Of a stretch of 64,000 nt of DNA, positions 28,618 to 36,111 are shown piece after piece (the stretch's first letter is position 1; the number at the start of each line of letters is the position of its first letter). Where the stretch lies: the NCBI GenBank assembly GCA_963714455.1, contig CAVQON010000015.1, forward strand, positions 310,001-374,000, in the 5' to 3' direction. The stretch comes from CAVQGZ01 sp963714455 (GTDB lineage: Bacteria; Actinomycetota; Actinomycetes; Jiangellales; Jiangellaceae). Below the pieces are notes generated by a model. That model was not told the origin of the DNA, did no database searches, and worked only from the letters and a program-made list of their open reading frames with translations. A program made the position numbers and the translations under genes.

Positions 28618-29613
28618 TCACACCGATTGCGCAGCGCGGCACGCCGAGAGCATGCGGGCTGCCGCGGCATACGGGTCGAGCCGACCAGCAGCCACGTCGT
28701 CTGCCAAGGCGTCCACGCCGGCTTCGGTCAGCGCCGCTTGCGCCGCCCGCACGAAGTCGGCCTGAGCCAGGGCTTCGACCTCGGCCCGGGCCTGCCGGCG
28801 CCGGCGTTCGACGAGCCGCCCCGAGGTCGTCAGCCAGGCCGCGTGCGCATCCAGCGCCTCCACCAGGGCGGGCACGCCCTCTCCCGACTGGGCGACCGTG
28901 CGCAGCACCGGCGGGGTCCAGCCGGGCGAGTCCGGGGCGGGGACGGTGGGCGCGGAGCGCAGCATGGCCGTCACGTCGCGTACCACCTGGCCGGCACCGT
29001 CCCGGTCGGCCTTGTTGACCACGAACACGTCGGCGATCTCCAGCACGCCGGCCTTGGCAGCCTGGATGCCGTCACCGAGACCGGGAGCCAGTGCGACGAC
29101 GGTGGTGTCGGCCAGGCCGGCGACCTCGACCTCGGACTGCCCGACGCCGACCGTCTCGATCACGACGACGTCGAACCCGGCCGCGTCGAGCACCCGAAGC
29201 GCCTGCGGAGTGGCCCACGAGAGCCCGCCGAGGTGCCCGCGGCTGGCCATCGAGCGGATGAACACCCCCGGGTCGGTCGCGTGCTCCTGCATCCGCACGC
29301 GGTCTCCGAGCACCGCTCCCCCGGTGAAGGGGGACGAGGGGTCGACGGCGAGCACCCCGACCCGGGCCCCGCGGTCGCGGTAGGCGCCGACCAAGGCCGC
29401 CACCAGCGTCGACTTACCGACACCAGGCGACCCGGTGACGCCGATCGAGCGCGCCGTGCCGACGTGCCCGACCAGTTCCGCCATCGCCTCGGGCAGCCGT
29501 GGCGACTGGTTCTCCACCAGGGAGACCAGCCGCGCCGTGGCCCGGGGGTCGCCGGCCTGCGCCTGCTCGAGCAGCTCGGGGACCGGACGTCCCCGCAGTG
29601 GGTCGGGTGTCAG
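28618..29613 (-). CDS. meaB: MeaB/ArgK-type G3E GTPase, mutase chaperone
   Basis: About 331 residues. P-loop GTPase with Walker A VTGSPGVGKSTL, the DPSSPFTGGAVLGDR switch region, ETVGVGQSEVEVA (G3) and NKAD for guanine. MeaB proteins load and protect adenosylcobalamin mutases, so the partner should be the nearby mutase. The start is a problem: no ATG, GTG or TTG lies near the expected N-terminus. A CTG at 29613 overlapping the thiolase stop (CTGA) gives the normal family N-terminus (LLEQAQAGDPRATARLVSLVEN), so I place it there; a GTG inside VENQSP would cut conserved residues, and an upstream GTG lies well inside the thiolase gene. Confidence 0.85.
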   Translation of the reverse strand: MTPDPLRGRPVPELLEQAQAGDPRATARLVSLVENQSPRLPEAMAELVGHVGTARSIGVTGSPGVGKSTLVAALVGAYRDRGARVGVLAVDPSSPFTGGAVLGDRVRMQEHATDPGVFIRSMASRGHLGGLSWATPQALRVLDAAGFDVVVIETVGVGQSEVEVAGLADTTVVALAPGLGDGIQAAKAGVLEIADVFVVNKADRDGAGQVVRDVTAMLRSAPTVPAPDSPGWTPPVLRTVAQSGEGVPALVEALDAHAAWLTTSGRLVERRRRQARAEVEALAQADFVRAAQAALTEAGVDALADDVAAGRLDPYAAAARMLSACRAAQSV

Positions 29614-30797
29614 GAGGTGGGGACCTTGATGATCAGCGCGTCGCCCTGGCCGCCGCCCCCGCACAACGCGGCCGCGCCGACACCGCCGCCGCGCCGCTTG
29701 AGCTCGTGCGCCAGGTGGAGCGTGATGCGGGCGCCGGACATGCCGATGGGGTGCCCGATCGAGATCGCGCCGCCGTTGACGTTGACGACGTCGTCGCTGA
29801 CGCCGAGGGCGTCCATGCTGACCAGGGCCACCGACGCGAAGGCCTCGTTGATCTCGAACAGGTCGACGTCGGAGACCTCGATGCCCTCCTTGGCGCAGGC
29901 GGCCTTGATGGCCTCGGCCGGCTGCTCCTGCAAGGTCGAGTCCGGCCCGGCGACCACGCCGTGCGCACCGATCTCGGCCAGCCACTGCAGGCCCAGCTCC
30001 TCGGCCTTGGCCTTGCTCATCACGACGACGGCGGCTGCGCCGTCAGAGATCTGGGAGGCCGAACCCGCCGTGATCGTCCCGGTCTTGCTGAAGGCCGGGC
30101 GCAGCCGGCCCAAGGAGGCAGCGGTGGTGTCTGCGCGCACGCCCTCGTCGGTGTTGAACACGACCGGGTCGCCCTTGCGCTGCGGGATCTCGACCGGCGC
30201 GACCTCGTCGTCGAACAGGCCGTTCTTCCACGCCTCGGCCGCGCGCTGGTGCGACATGGCCGAGAACTCGTCCTGCGCCTCACGGGTGAGGCTGTCGCGC
30301 TCGGCGTTGCGCTGCTCGGTGAGCGCGCCCATCGGCTGGTCGGTGAAGGTGTCCCAGAGCCCGTCGTAGGCCATGTGGTCGGTCATCGTGACGTCGCCGT
30401 ACTTGTACCCCTCACGTGACTTGACCATCATGTGCGGGGCGTTGGTCATCGACTCCATGCCGCCTGCCACGACGATCTCGTACTCGCCGGCCCGGATGAG
30501 CTGGTCGGCCAGGGCGATCGAGTCGATGCCCGACAGGCACACCTTGTTGATCGTCAACGCCGGCACCGACATCGGGATGCCGCCCTTGGTGGCCGCCGGA
30601 CGCGCCGGGTTCTGGCCGCCGGCAGCCTGGAGCACCTGGCCCATGATCACGTAGTCGACCTGGTCGCCGGAGACCCCGGCCCGCTCGAGGGCTGCCTTGA
30701 TCGCGAAGCCACCCAGGTCGGAGGCGGAGAACCCCTTCAGGGAGCCGAGCAGACGACCGACGGGGGTCCGTGCCCCGGCCACGATGACGCTGGACAT
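29610..30797 (-). CDS. acetyl-CoA C-acetyltransferase (thiolase)
   Basis: Thiolase of 395 residues condensing or cleaving acetoacetyl-CoA. The acylation cysteine is C87 in NKVCLSGIDSI; the NEAFA, GHPIGMSGAR and C-terminal CGGGGQGDA motifs are all intact. The ATG at 30797 has a GAGGAG Shine-Dalgarno. Its stop overlaps the probable start of the GTPase gene. It is divergent from the epimerase gene across a 153-base region containing a palindrome and direct repeats. With the fused 3-hydroxyacyl-CoA dehydrogenase downstream and the mutase, it could supply butyryl-CoA chemistry, for example toward polyketide or fatty-acid building blocks (inference). Confidence 0.92.
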   Translation of the reverse strand: MSSVIVAGARTPVGRLLGSLKGFSASDLGGFAIKAALERAGVSGDQVDYVIMGQVLQAAGGQNPARPAATKGGIPMSVPALTINKVCLSGIDSIALADQLIRAGEYEIVVAGGMESMTNAPHMMVKSREGYKYGDVTMTDHMAYDGLWDTFTDQPMGALTEQRNAERDSLTREAQDEFSAMSHQRAAEAWKNGLFDDEVAPVEIPQRKGDPVVFNTDEGVRADTTAASLGRLRPAFSKTGTITAGSASQISDGAAAVVVMSKAKAEELGLQWLAEIGAHGVVAGPDSTLQEQPAEAIKAACAKEGIEVSDVDLFEINEAFASVALVSMDALGVSDDVVNVNGGAISIGHPIGMSGARITLHLAHELKRRGGGVGAAALCGGGGQGDALIIKVPTS

Positions 30798-30854
30798 GGT
30801 GCTCCTCTCACGGCGCTGGGCGCACGCGACGACTTCAGACAGGGACTGCCGGTC

Positions 30855-30883
30855 ACGATACCCAGGGCGTCCGGACGCCGGAA
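30855..30883 (-). promoter_or_regulatory. candidate thiolase promoter TTCCGG-17-TATCGT
   Basis: On the minus strand TTCCGG (30878-30883), a 17-bp spacer and TATCGT (30855-30860), about 58 nt upstream of the ATG. The spacer holds a perfect 14-bp palindrome. The -35 match is weak. Confidence 0.35.
30866..30879. promoter_or_regulatory. perfect 14-bp palindrome GGCGTCCGGACGCC
   Basis: A perfect inverted repeat with no loop, lying mainly between the -35 and -10 elements proposed for the thiolase gene. That position suits a repressor operator. No T-run follows, so a terminator is unlikely. Confidence 0.45.
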
Positions 30884-30902
30884 GTGATCCTGCTCACGCA
30901 CA

Positions 30903-30926
30903 CCGAAAGACCCATGGCCGAAAGAC
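30903..30926. repeat. direct repeat CCGAAAGAC x2, 15-bp period
   Basis: Identical nonamers at 30903-30911 and 30918-30926, separated by CCATGG. They end 24 bases before the epimerase ATG, so the second copy covers its -35 position. Candidate regulator site in the thiolase/epimerase divergent promoter. Confidence 0.45.
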
Positions 30927-30938
30927 GTACTCGTTTGC

Positions 30939-30944
30939 TTTGAT
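30939..30944 (+). promoter_or_regulatory. -10-like hexamer TTTGAT before the epimerase gene
   Basis: TTTGAT followed by 6 nt and the ATG at 30951, no Shine-Dalgarno, in a locally AT-rich patch. Candidate leaderless promoter. Confidence 0.35.
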
Positions 30945-30950
30945 CAGCAC

Positions 30951-31418
30951 ATGACCGACCCCGCCCAGCCTGGGCTGTCCTCGCTGTTCACCCGGATCGA
31001 CCACGTCGGCGTGGCCGTCGCCGACCTGGACGAGGCGATGGAGTTCTACCAGCGCGCCTACGGCATGACCGTTGCGCACGAAGAGGTCAACGAGGAGCAG
31101 GGGGTGCGCGAGGCCATGGTGTCGGTCACCGGCTCCGGCGGCCCCTACATCCAGCTGCTCGCGCCCCTCACGCCGGAGTCGACGATCGCGAAGTTTCTCG
31201 ACCGGTCCGGCCCGGGCATGCAGCAGCTCGCCTACGGCGTGGACGACATCGACGCCGTCTGCGCGACCCTGCGCGAGCGCGGTGTGCGGCTTCTCTACCC
31301 CGAGCCCAAGCGGGGCACGTCGAACTCACGCGTCAACTTCGTCCACCCGAAGGACGCCGGCGGCATCCTCGTCGAGCTCGTCGAGTCCGCGCCCGAGTCC
31401 ACCGCCGCGCACGCCTAG
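30951..31418 (+). CDS. mce: methylmalonyl-CoA epimerase
   Basis: Vicinal-oxygen-chelate protein of 155 residues. Two beta-alpha-beta-beta-beta halves are visible: FTRIDHVGVAVADLDEAMEFY with the metal-binding His, and GPGMQQLAYGVDDIDAVCATL with a second. The C-terminal GGILVELVE supplies the metal-binding Glu. It interconverts (2R)- and (2S)-methylmalonyl-CoA. This implies that a true methylmalonyl-CoA mutase or propionyl-CoA carboxylase functions in the organism, although the mutase subunit in this window looks isobutyryl-type. ATG at 30951 without Shine-Dalgarno, 6 nt after TTTGAT. The 132 bases after it hold the promoter and leader of the coiled-coil gene. Confidence 0.9.
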   Translation: MTDPAQPGLSSLFTRIDHVGVAVADLDEAMEFYQRAYGMTVAHEEVNEEQGVREAMVSVTGSGGPYIQLLAPLTPESTIAKFLDRSGPGMQQLAYGVDDIDAVCATLRERGVRLLYPEPKRGTSNSRVNFVHPKDAGGILVELVESAPESTAAHA

Positions 31419-31495
31419 ACACCGGCGACACCGGCCCAGCGCGCGACACACGGACGCCGACGCGACGCAGGCGCGTCAATCCCGCCCGAGGCGTC

Positions 31496-31527
31496 TAGCC
31501 TGAGCCTGTCGGCGGAGTGCTGCCGAC
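31496..31527 (+). promoter_or_regulatory. -10-like TAGCCT and leader hairpin of the coiled-coil gene
   Basis: TAGCCT at 31496-31501 lies about 50 nt upstream of the GTG at 31552. Just inside the predicted leader, GTCGGC (31508-31513) and GCCGAC (31522-31527) form a six-pair stem with an 8-nt loop. A proper AAAGGA ribosome binding site follows at about 31540, so this mRNA does have a leader. Confidence 0.3.
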
Positions 31528-31551
31528 GTCGGTCGGGGCGAAAGGAACGGC

Positions 31552-32502
31552 GTGAGCAACGAAGCGGGTCAGGGCGGGCTGTCGATCTTCGACAACGCGA
31601 CGCAAGGTGGTTTCCACGTCCGCAGCCGCGGCTACGACCGCGAGCAGGTGGAGCGCTACGTCCGCAAGATCGAGGACCGGCTGAACGCCGCGCTCGCTCG
31701 CTCGGAGGACCGCGGCGACCTGCTCGAGCGGGCCGAGGAGCGCATCGCGGAGCTGTCGGCAGAGATCACCTCGCTCAAGGGCCGCCTCTCCGACGCCGAG
31801 GGGCGCCTGCGCAACGCCGAGCAGCCCTCGTTCGCGGGGCTCGGCGACCACGTCGCCAACCTGCTCAAGTCGGCCGAGGAGCAGTCGGCGATGCTGGTGA
31901 CCACCGCCACCGCTGACACCGAGCGCATGCGCAGCGAGGCCGCGGCGGCGGCTGACAAGGTGCGCAGGGACGCCGACGCCTACTCCGACGCGACCCGCGC
32001 CGATGCCGACGCGTACTCCGACACGACGCGCACCGACGCCGACGCCTACTCCCAGGCCACCCGCAGCGAGGCCGACGCCGACGCGACCACGGCCCGCGAC
32101 GAGGCGACCGCTGACGCCGCCCGCATGCGCCACGAGGCCAACCAGGACGCCACCTCGGCTCGGGTCGCCGCCGTGGAGGAGTCGAAGGCGGTGCTGGCCG
32201 AGGCCCAGGCAGCGGCCATGGCCGTCCGCGCCGCCGCCGACCGCGATGCCGACGAGCAGCGCGAGGCGGCTGCGACGCTGCTGCACGAGGCACGCCAACG
32301 GGCCGACCACGAGGTCGGGGCCGTCACGGAGGCACTGGCCACGATCAAGTCGCGCCTCGCCGCGTCCGGAGTCGGTGGGGTCACCGCTGCTGCCCCCACC
32401 CCGGCCCCGGCAGCGGGTGCTGCCGATCCCGACGTCGGGGCCTCCGCCGACCCCGACGTCGAAGACACCCAGCTGTTCCCGGCCACACCCAACTCGTTCT
32501 GA
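31552..32502 (+). CDS. DivIVA-like coiled-coil protein with 11-residue repeats
   Basis: Protein of 316 residues. The N-terminus (GGFHVRSRGYDREQVERYVRKIEDRL) resembles the DivIVA/GpsB membrane-targeting segment; a long charged coiled coil follows. Residues 140-183 hold four 11-residue units (DADAYSDATRA, DADAYSDTTRT, DADAYSQATRS, then a degenerate EADADATTARD), which is the hendecad period of right-handed coiled coils. The last 50 residues are Pro/Ala-rich and acidic, ending TPNSF. Relatives (DivIVA, Wag31, Scy, FilP) organise polar growth or act as cytoskeletal scaffolds; which one this matches is open. GTG start with an AAAGGA Shine-Dalgarno. Confidence 0.72.
   Translation: MSNEAGQGGLSIFDNATQGGFHVRSRGYDREQVERYVRKIEDRLNAALARSEDRGDLLERAEERIAELSAEITSLKGRLSDAEGRLRNAEQPSFAGLGDHVANLLKSAEEQSAMLVTTATADTERMRSEAAAAADKVRRDADAYSDATRADADAYSDTTRTDADAYSQATRSEADADATTARDEATADAARMRHEANQDATSARVAAVEESKAVLAEAQAAAMAVRAAADRDADEQREAAATLLHEARQRADHEVGAVTEALATIKSRLAASGVGGVTAAAPTPAPAAGAADPDVGASADPDVEDTQLFPATPNSF
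31969..32067 (+). repeat. three tandem 33-bp coding repeats in the coiled-coil gene
   Basis: Units at 31969-32001, 32002-32034 and 32035-32067 each encode an 11-residue DADAYSxxTRx block; a fourth degenerate copy follows to 32100. The copies have diverged at third positions and a few codons. Confidence 0.7.
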
Positions 32503-32547
32503 GACCACCACGACCGCCGCGCACGCCCGCGCGGGCCAGCGGGGCCG

Positions 32548-33300
32548 CTACGGCGACCCGAGCTCGTTGAACGTCTCGTAGGGCCCGTCCCACTGCGTGG
32601 CCAGGGGCAAGGCCTCGGGTGCGACGGCGGCGAGCACCTCCTCCAGCACGCGGCGCACCGAGGGCTCGCCCACCCACAGGTGGCGCGCCCCGTCGACGGC
32701 CACCACCTCGGCCTGGGGCACCCGGGCGAAACGCTCACGAGCCTGCGGTGGGCGCAGAAAGTCGTCGAGCTCGGGCACGACCGCTCGCACCGGACGTCCG
32801 TCGGCCGCCCAGGCGTCCAGGTGGTGGGGCTGGGTGAAGCGCAGCGGCGGGCTGAGAAGAACAGCGCCGAGCACGGACGGGTCCAGCCCGTGCATGAGGG
32901 CAAGGTCGGTGCCGAACGACCAGCCCAGAAGCCATCGGCGGGGCAGGTCGTGGAACTCCGCGTACTCGATCGCTGCCGCGACGTCGAAGCGCTCGTCCCC
33001 TGCAGCGTCGAAGGACCCGTGCGACGTCCCCTCCCGGCTGGAGGTGCCGCGCGTGTTGAACCGGAGCACGGCGACGTCGGCCAGTGCCGGCAGCCGCCAC
33101 GCCGCCTTGCGCAGCACGTGGCTGTCCATCGAGCCGCCGTGGGTGGGCAACGGGTGCAGGCAGATCAGCGTCGCGCGCGGCTCGGTGTCGGCGGGCAGGG
33201 CGATCTCACCCACGAGGCTCAGGCCGTCTGCGGTGTGCAGGGTCACCGCTTCGCGACGGGCGGGCAGGATCGTCCCCGCCCTGATCTGCACGCCGGTCAT
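32548..33300 (-). CDS. alpha/beta hydrolase, YfbR/serine-aminopeptidase-like
   Basis: Protein of 250 residues with no signal peptide. It shows the small 'alpha/beta hydrolase' pattern LICLHPLPTHGGSMDSHVLRKAAWRLP, the FNTRGTSSREGTSHGSFD strand, the nucleophile elbow LLGWSFGTDLAL (GxSxG) and the catalytic histidine in VDGARHLW. Proteins with an LHPLPxxGG motif are poorly characterised hydrolases. The ATG at 33300 overlaps the stop of the zinc protein gene as ATGA, so it is the last gene of the unit led by the fused dehydrogenase. The frame is open further upstream, but that part has no homology-like features. Substrate unknown. Confidence 0.75.
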   Translation of the reverse strand: MTGVQIRAGTILPARREAVTLHTADGLSLVGEIALPADTEPRATLICLHPLPTHGGSMDSHVLRKAAWRLPALADVAVLRFNTRGTSSREGTSHGSFDAAGDERFDVAAAIEYAEFHDLPRRWLLGWSFGTDLALMHGLDPSVLGAVLLSPPLRFTQPHHLDAWAADGRPVRAVVPELDDFLRPPQARERFARVPQAEVVAVDGARHLWVGEPSVRRVLEEVLAAVAPEALPLATQWDGPYETFNELGSP

Positions 33301-33590
33301 CGCGGTGGCCTCCTGGTGTGGCGTCCTCGCCAGCATGAAGTGTGCCAGTGCCGACGCTCGTCGAGCCCGCCGCCGGACAGCGTGGAGCCCTGCACCGGCC
33401 AGGCGACGACGTGCGGGGTCGCCGGCGGGATGAGCTGGTCGCACCCCGGGCAGCGGTAGGGCTTGGTCGAGGACGACCCCGTGATCGAGCGCACGACCCA
33501 GTCACCGTCGGGGCCGTGCTCGATCGACTCGGCGGCACCCGCGGGGCGGCCGGGACCGCTGCGTCGCCGTGGCGGGCGACGACGCGACAT
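33297..33590 (-). CDS. small zinc-binding protein of actinobacteria, function unknown
   Basis: Protein of 97 residues. A basic, disordered N-terminus (MSRRRPPRRRSG) is followed by a conserved core with RCPGC (C47, C50), H60 in ATPHVVAWP, and RRHWHTSCW (H81, H83, C86), a likely zinc site. Streptomyces relatives are often labelled 'ATP/GTP-binding protein', but no P-loop is present. The ATG at 33590 shares one base with the stop of the dehydrogenase gene (TGATG) and its own stop overlaps the hydrolase start, so three genes are coupled. A nucleic-acid role would fit the basic tail but is inference. Confidence 0.7.
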   Translation of the reverse strand: MSRRRPPRRRSGPGRPAGAAESIEHGPDGDWVVRSITGSSSTKPYRCPGCDQLIPPATPHVVAWPVQGSTLSGGGLDERRHWHTSCWRGRHTRRPPR

Positions 33591-35368
33591 CAGGCCGAGT
33601 AGTCCTTGAACCCGCGCTTGGTCTTGCGGCCCAGGTAGCCGGCGGTCACGAGGTGCTCCAGAAGCGGCGCCGGCTTCCAGCCGGAGGCCCGGAACTCCGA
33701 GTACAGGCGCTGCTGGATGGCCAGGGACACGTCGAGCCCGACGACGTCGAGCAGCGTGAACGGGCCCATGGGCAGCGAGCAGCCGACCTTCATGGCCGTG
33801 TCGATGTCGTCGATCGTCGCGTAGTGCGCCTCGAGCATGGTCACGGCGTCGTTGAGGTAGGGGAACAGCAGGGCGTTGACGATGAAGCCGGCCCGGTCGC
33901 TGCACGTCACCGCGACCTTGCGCGTCTGCTTGCACAGCGCGCGGACGGTGCGCGCCACCTCTTCGTCGGTCGAGACGGTGGTGACGACCTCGACGAGCTT
34001 CATGATCGGCGCGGGGTTGAAGAAGTGCATGCCGATCACGTCCTGGGGACGCGAGGTGACCGCGGCGCACTCGATCACCGGCAACGACGAGGTGGTCGTG
34101 GCCAGGATGGCGCCAGGCTTGCAGATGCGGTCCAGGTCGACGAAGAGCTGCTGCTTGATGGAGAGCTCTTCGGCGATGGCCTCCACGACGAGGTCGACGT
34201 CGGACAGCGACTCCCGCTCCGCGGAGGTGGTGATGCGCGCGAGGATCTCGTCGCGCACCGACTCCTCGAGCCGACCCTTGGACACAGCCCGGTTCAGTGA
34301 CTTCTCCACCGCGCCCTTGGCCTTCGTGGCCTTCTCGTCGCTGCGTGCGACCAGCAGCGTGTCGTATCCGGCCTTGGCGAAGACCTCGGCGATGCCGGTC
34401 GCCATCGTCCCTGATCCCACGACACCGACCGACGACACCGGCCGCGTGCTGCCGGCCTCCCCGCCCGAGCTGGGAGTCATGGCGTCGGCCACCATCGTGG
34501 ACGAGCCGGGGGCCTCGTAGGTGTAGAAGCCCGCGCCCACCTTTCGTCCGGTCAGGCCGGCGGCCACCATGTGCTTGAGCAACGGGGCCGGGGAGTGCAG
34601 ACGGTCACCGGAACGCTGGTACATCGTCTCGAGCCCCTCGTAGGCGGTGTCGAGGCCGATGAGGTCGAGCAGGGCCAACGGCCCCATGGGGTATCCGCAG
34701 CCGTAGATCATCGCTGCGTCGATGTCTTCGCGGGTGGCGTACTTGCTCTCCAGCATGGTCACGGCGTGGTTGAGGTAGCCGAACAGCAGGGCGTTCGCGA
34801 TGAAGCCCGGGCTGTCGTCGCAGACCACCGGCTGCTTGCCGAGTCGTTCAGCCAGCGCCACGACGTCCTCGACGACATCAGGCTCGGTCACGACGGTGCG
34901 CACGATCTCCATGAAGGGCTGCACGGGCGCCGGGTTGAAGAACTGCATGCCGATCACCTGCTGCGGACGCCCGGTTCCCACCGACAGCTCGGTCACCGAC
35001 AGCGCCGAGGCCTGGGTGCCGAGGATGGCGTCGTGCGGCAGCAGGTCGTTCAGCTCGCGCAGCGCAGCGACCTTGAGCGCCAGGTTCTCCGGGAGCGCCT
35101 CGATGACGAGCGGGCAGTCAGCCACCGCCGACAGCTGTGCCGACATCGTGACGCGTCCGAGCAGCTCGGTGCGCTCGTCCGCGGAGATCTTCTCGCCGTC
35201 GACGGCACGCTGGGTCGAGGCCTCGATCATCGCGCGCGCCCGCGCCGTGGCCTCGTCGTCCACCTCGACTCCGACCACCTCGACACCGTGACGGGCAAGC
35301 ACCTCGGCGATGCCCGTCCCCATGGTGCCCAGCCCGACAACTCCTACCTTCGTGAAATCCCTGGCCAT
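33590..35368 (-). CDS. fused tandem 3-hydroxyacyl-CoA (3-hydroxybutyryl-CoA) dehydrogenase
   Basis: Protein of 592 residues made of two complete dehydrogenase modules, each with an NAD-binding domain (GVVGLGTMGTGIAEVL at about 9; GVVGSGTMATGIAEVF at about 315) and a C-terminal dimerisation domain. The second module has the catalytic pair H448 (GMHFFNPAPIMKLVEVV) and E460. The first has Gln142 in place of the histidine (GMQFFNPAPVQPFMEIV) and ASAL instead of TSSL, so it is probably non-catalytic or altered. It should reduce acetoacetyl-CoA or act in beta-oxidation, after the thiolase. The length resembles streptomycete homologues. It is divergent from nucS. ATG at 35368. Confidence 0.9.
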   Translation of the reverse strand: MARDFTKVGVVGLGTMGTGIAEVLARHGVEVVGVEVDDEATARARAMIEASTQRAVDGEKISADERTELLGRVTMSAQLSAVADCPLVIEALPENLALKVAALRELNDLLPHDAILGTQASALSVTELSVGTGRPQQVIGMQFFNPAPVQPFMEIVRTVVTEPDVVEDVVALAERLGKQPVVCDDSPGFIANALLFGYLNHAVTMLESKYATREDIDAAMIYGCGYPMGPLALLDLIGLDTAYEGLETMYQRSGDRLHSPAPLLKHMVAAGLTGRKVGAGFYTYEAPGSSTMVADAMTPSSGGEAGSTRPVSSVGVVGSGTMATGIAEVFAKAGYDTLLVARSDEKATKAKGAVEKSLNRAVSKGRLEESVRDEILARITTSAERESLSDVDLVVEAIAEELSIKQQLFVDLDRICKPGAILATTTSSLPVIECAAVTSRPQDVIGMHFFNPAPIMKLVEVVTTVSTDEEVARTVRALCKQTRKVAVTCSDRAGFIVNALLFPYLNDAVTMLEAHYATIDDIDTAMKVGCSLPMGPFTLLDVVGLDVSLAIQQRLYSEFRASGWKPAPLLEHLVTAGYLGRKTKRGFKDYSA

Positions 35369-35422
35369 GGGGGCAGTCTGGCACGAGCACGCGGTGGCTC
35401 GGGGGTGAGGTTGCCCACCCGG

Positions 35423-35428
35423 TAACGT
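35423..35428 (+). promoter_or_regulatory. -10-like hexamer TAACGT before nucS
   Basis: TAACGT, 8 nt, then the GTG at 35437. No Shine-Dalgarno. It supports GTG 35437 rather than the upstream TTG 35428 (which overlaps the hexamer) as start. Confidence 0.45.
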
Positions 35429-35436
35429 TGCGCGGC

Positions 35437-36111
35437 GTGCGGCTGGTGGTGGCGAGGTGCGAGGTGGACTACGCCGGACGCCTCTCGGCCTACCTGGCCC
35501 CGGCGGTGCGCCTGCTGCTGGTCAAGGCCGACGGCTCCGTCTCGGTGCACGCCGACGACCGGGCCTACAAGCCGCTGAACTGGATGAGCCCGCCGGCACG
35601 GCTGGAGATCACCGAGGGCGCCGACGAGACGTCGGTGTGGACGGTGACCAACCCGGCCGGGGAGACGCTGCGCATCACGCTGCACGAGGTGCTGCACGAC
35701 AGCACACACGAGCTGGGGCTCGACCCCGGGCTGGTCAAGGACGGCGTCGAGGCCCATCTCCAGCGTCTGCTGGCCGAGCACGTCGCGACCCTGGGTGACG
35801 GGTGGCGCCTGGTGCGCCGCGAGTACCCGACGCCCATCGGCCCGGTCGACCTGCTGTGCCGCGACGCCGACGACGTCACCGTGGCCGTCGAGGTCAAGCG
35901 CCGTGGCGAGATCGACGGCGTCGAGCAGCTCACCCGCTACCTCGACCTGCTCAACCGCGACCCGCTCCTCGCCCCGGTGCGCGGAGTGCTGGCAGCCCAG
36001 GAGATCAAGCCGCAGGCCCGCACGCTGGCCCGCGACCGGGGCATCGGCTGCACAGTGATCGACTACGACGCGCTGCGCGGCCTGGACGACCCGACCTCAC
36101 GGTTGTTCTGA
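35437..36111 (+). CDS. nucS: mismatch-specific endonuclease NucS/EndoMS
   Basis: Protein of 224 residues. An N-terminal beta-sandwich DNA-binding domain (VKADGSVSVHADDRAYKPLNW) leads to a PD-(D/E)xK nuclease domain with D138 (GPVDLL), E152 and K154 (VEVKRRGEI). NucS cuts both strands at mismatches and is the basis of the MutS/MutL-independent mismatch repair of actinobacteria. The C-terminus TSRLF fits the beta-clamp-binding motif of the family. GTG at 35437 gives the family's usual length; the mRNA looks leaderless. Its stop shares one base with the oxidase start (TGATG). Expect a hypermutator phenotype if lost. Confidence 0.94.
   Translation: MRLVVARCEVDYAGRLSAYLAPAVRLLLVKADGSVSVHADDRAYKPLNWMSPPARLEITEGADETSVWTVTNPAGETLRITLHEVLHDSTHELGLDPGLVKDGVEAHLQRLLAEHVATLGDGWRLVRREYPTPIGPVDLLCRDADDVTVAVEVKRRGEIDGVEQLTRYLDLLNRDPLLAPVRGVLAAQEIKPQARTLARDRGIGCTVIDYDALRGLDDPTSRLF

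Noticed and set aside
31969..32100. Regular 33-bp repeats considered as a CRISPR array
   Set aside because: Units abut without spacers, lie in frame inside a coding sequence and encode an 11-residue coiled-coil repeat.
35428..35436. TTG at 35428 as nucS start
   Set aside because: It overlaps the TAACGT hexamer; the GTG at 35437 gives the usual protein length and leaderless spacing.
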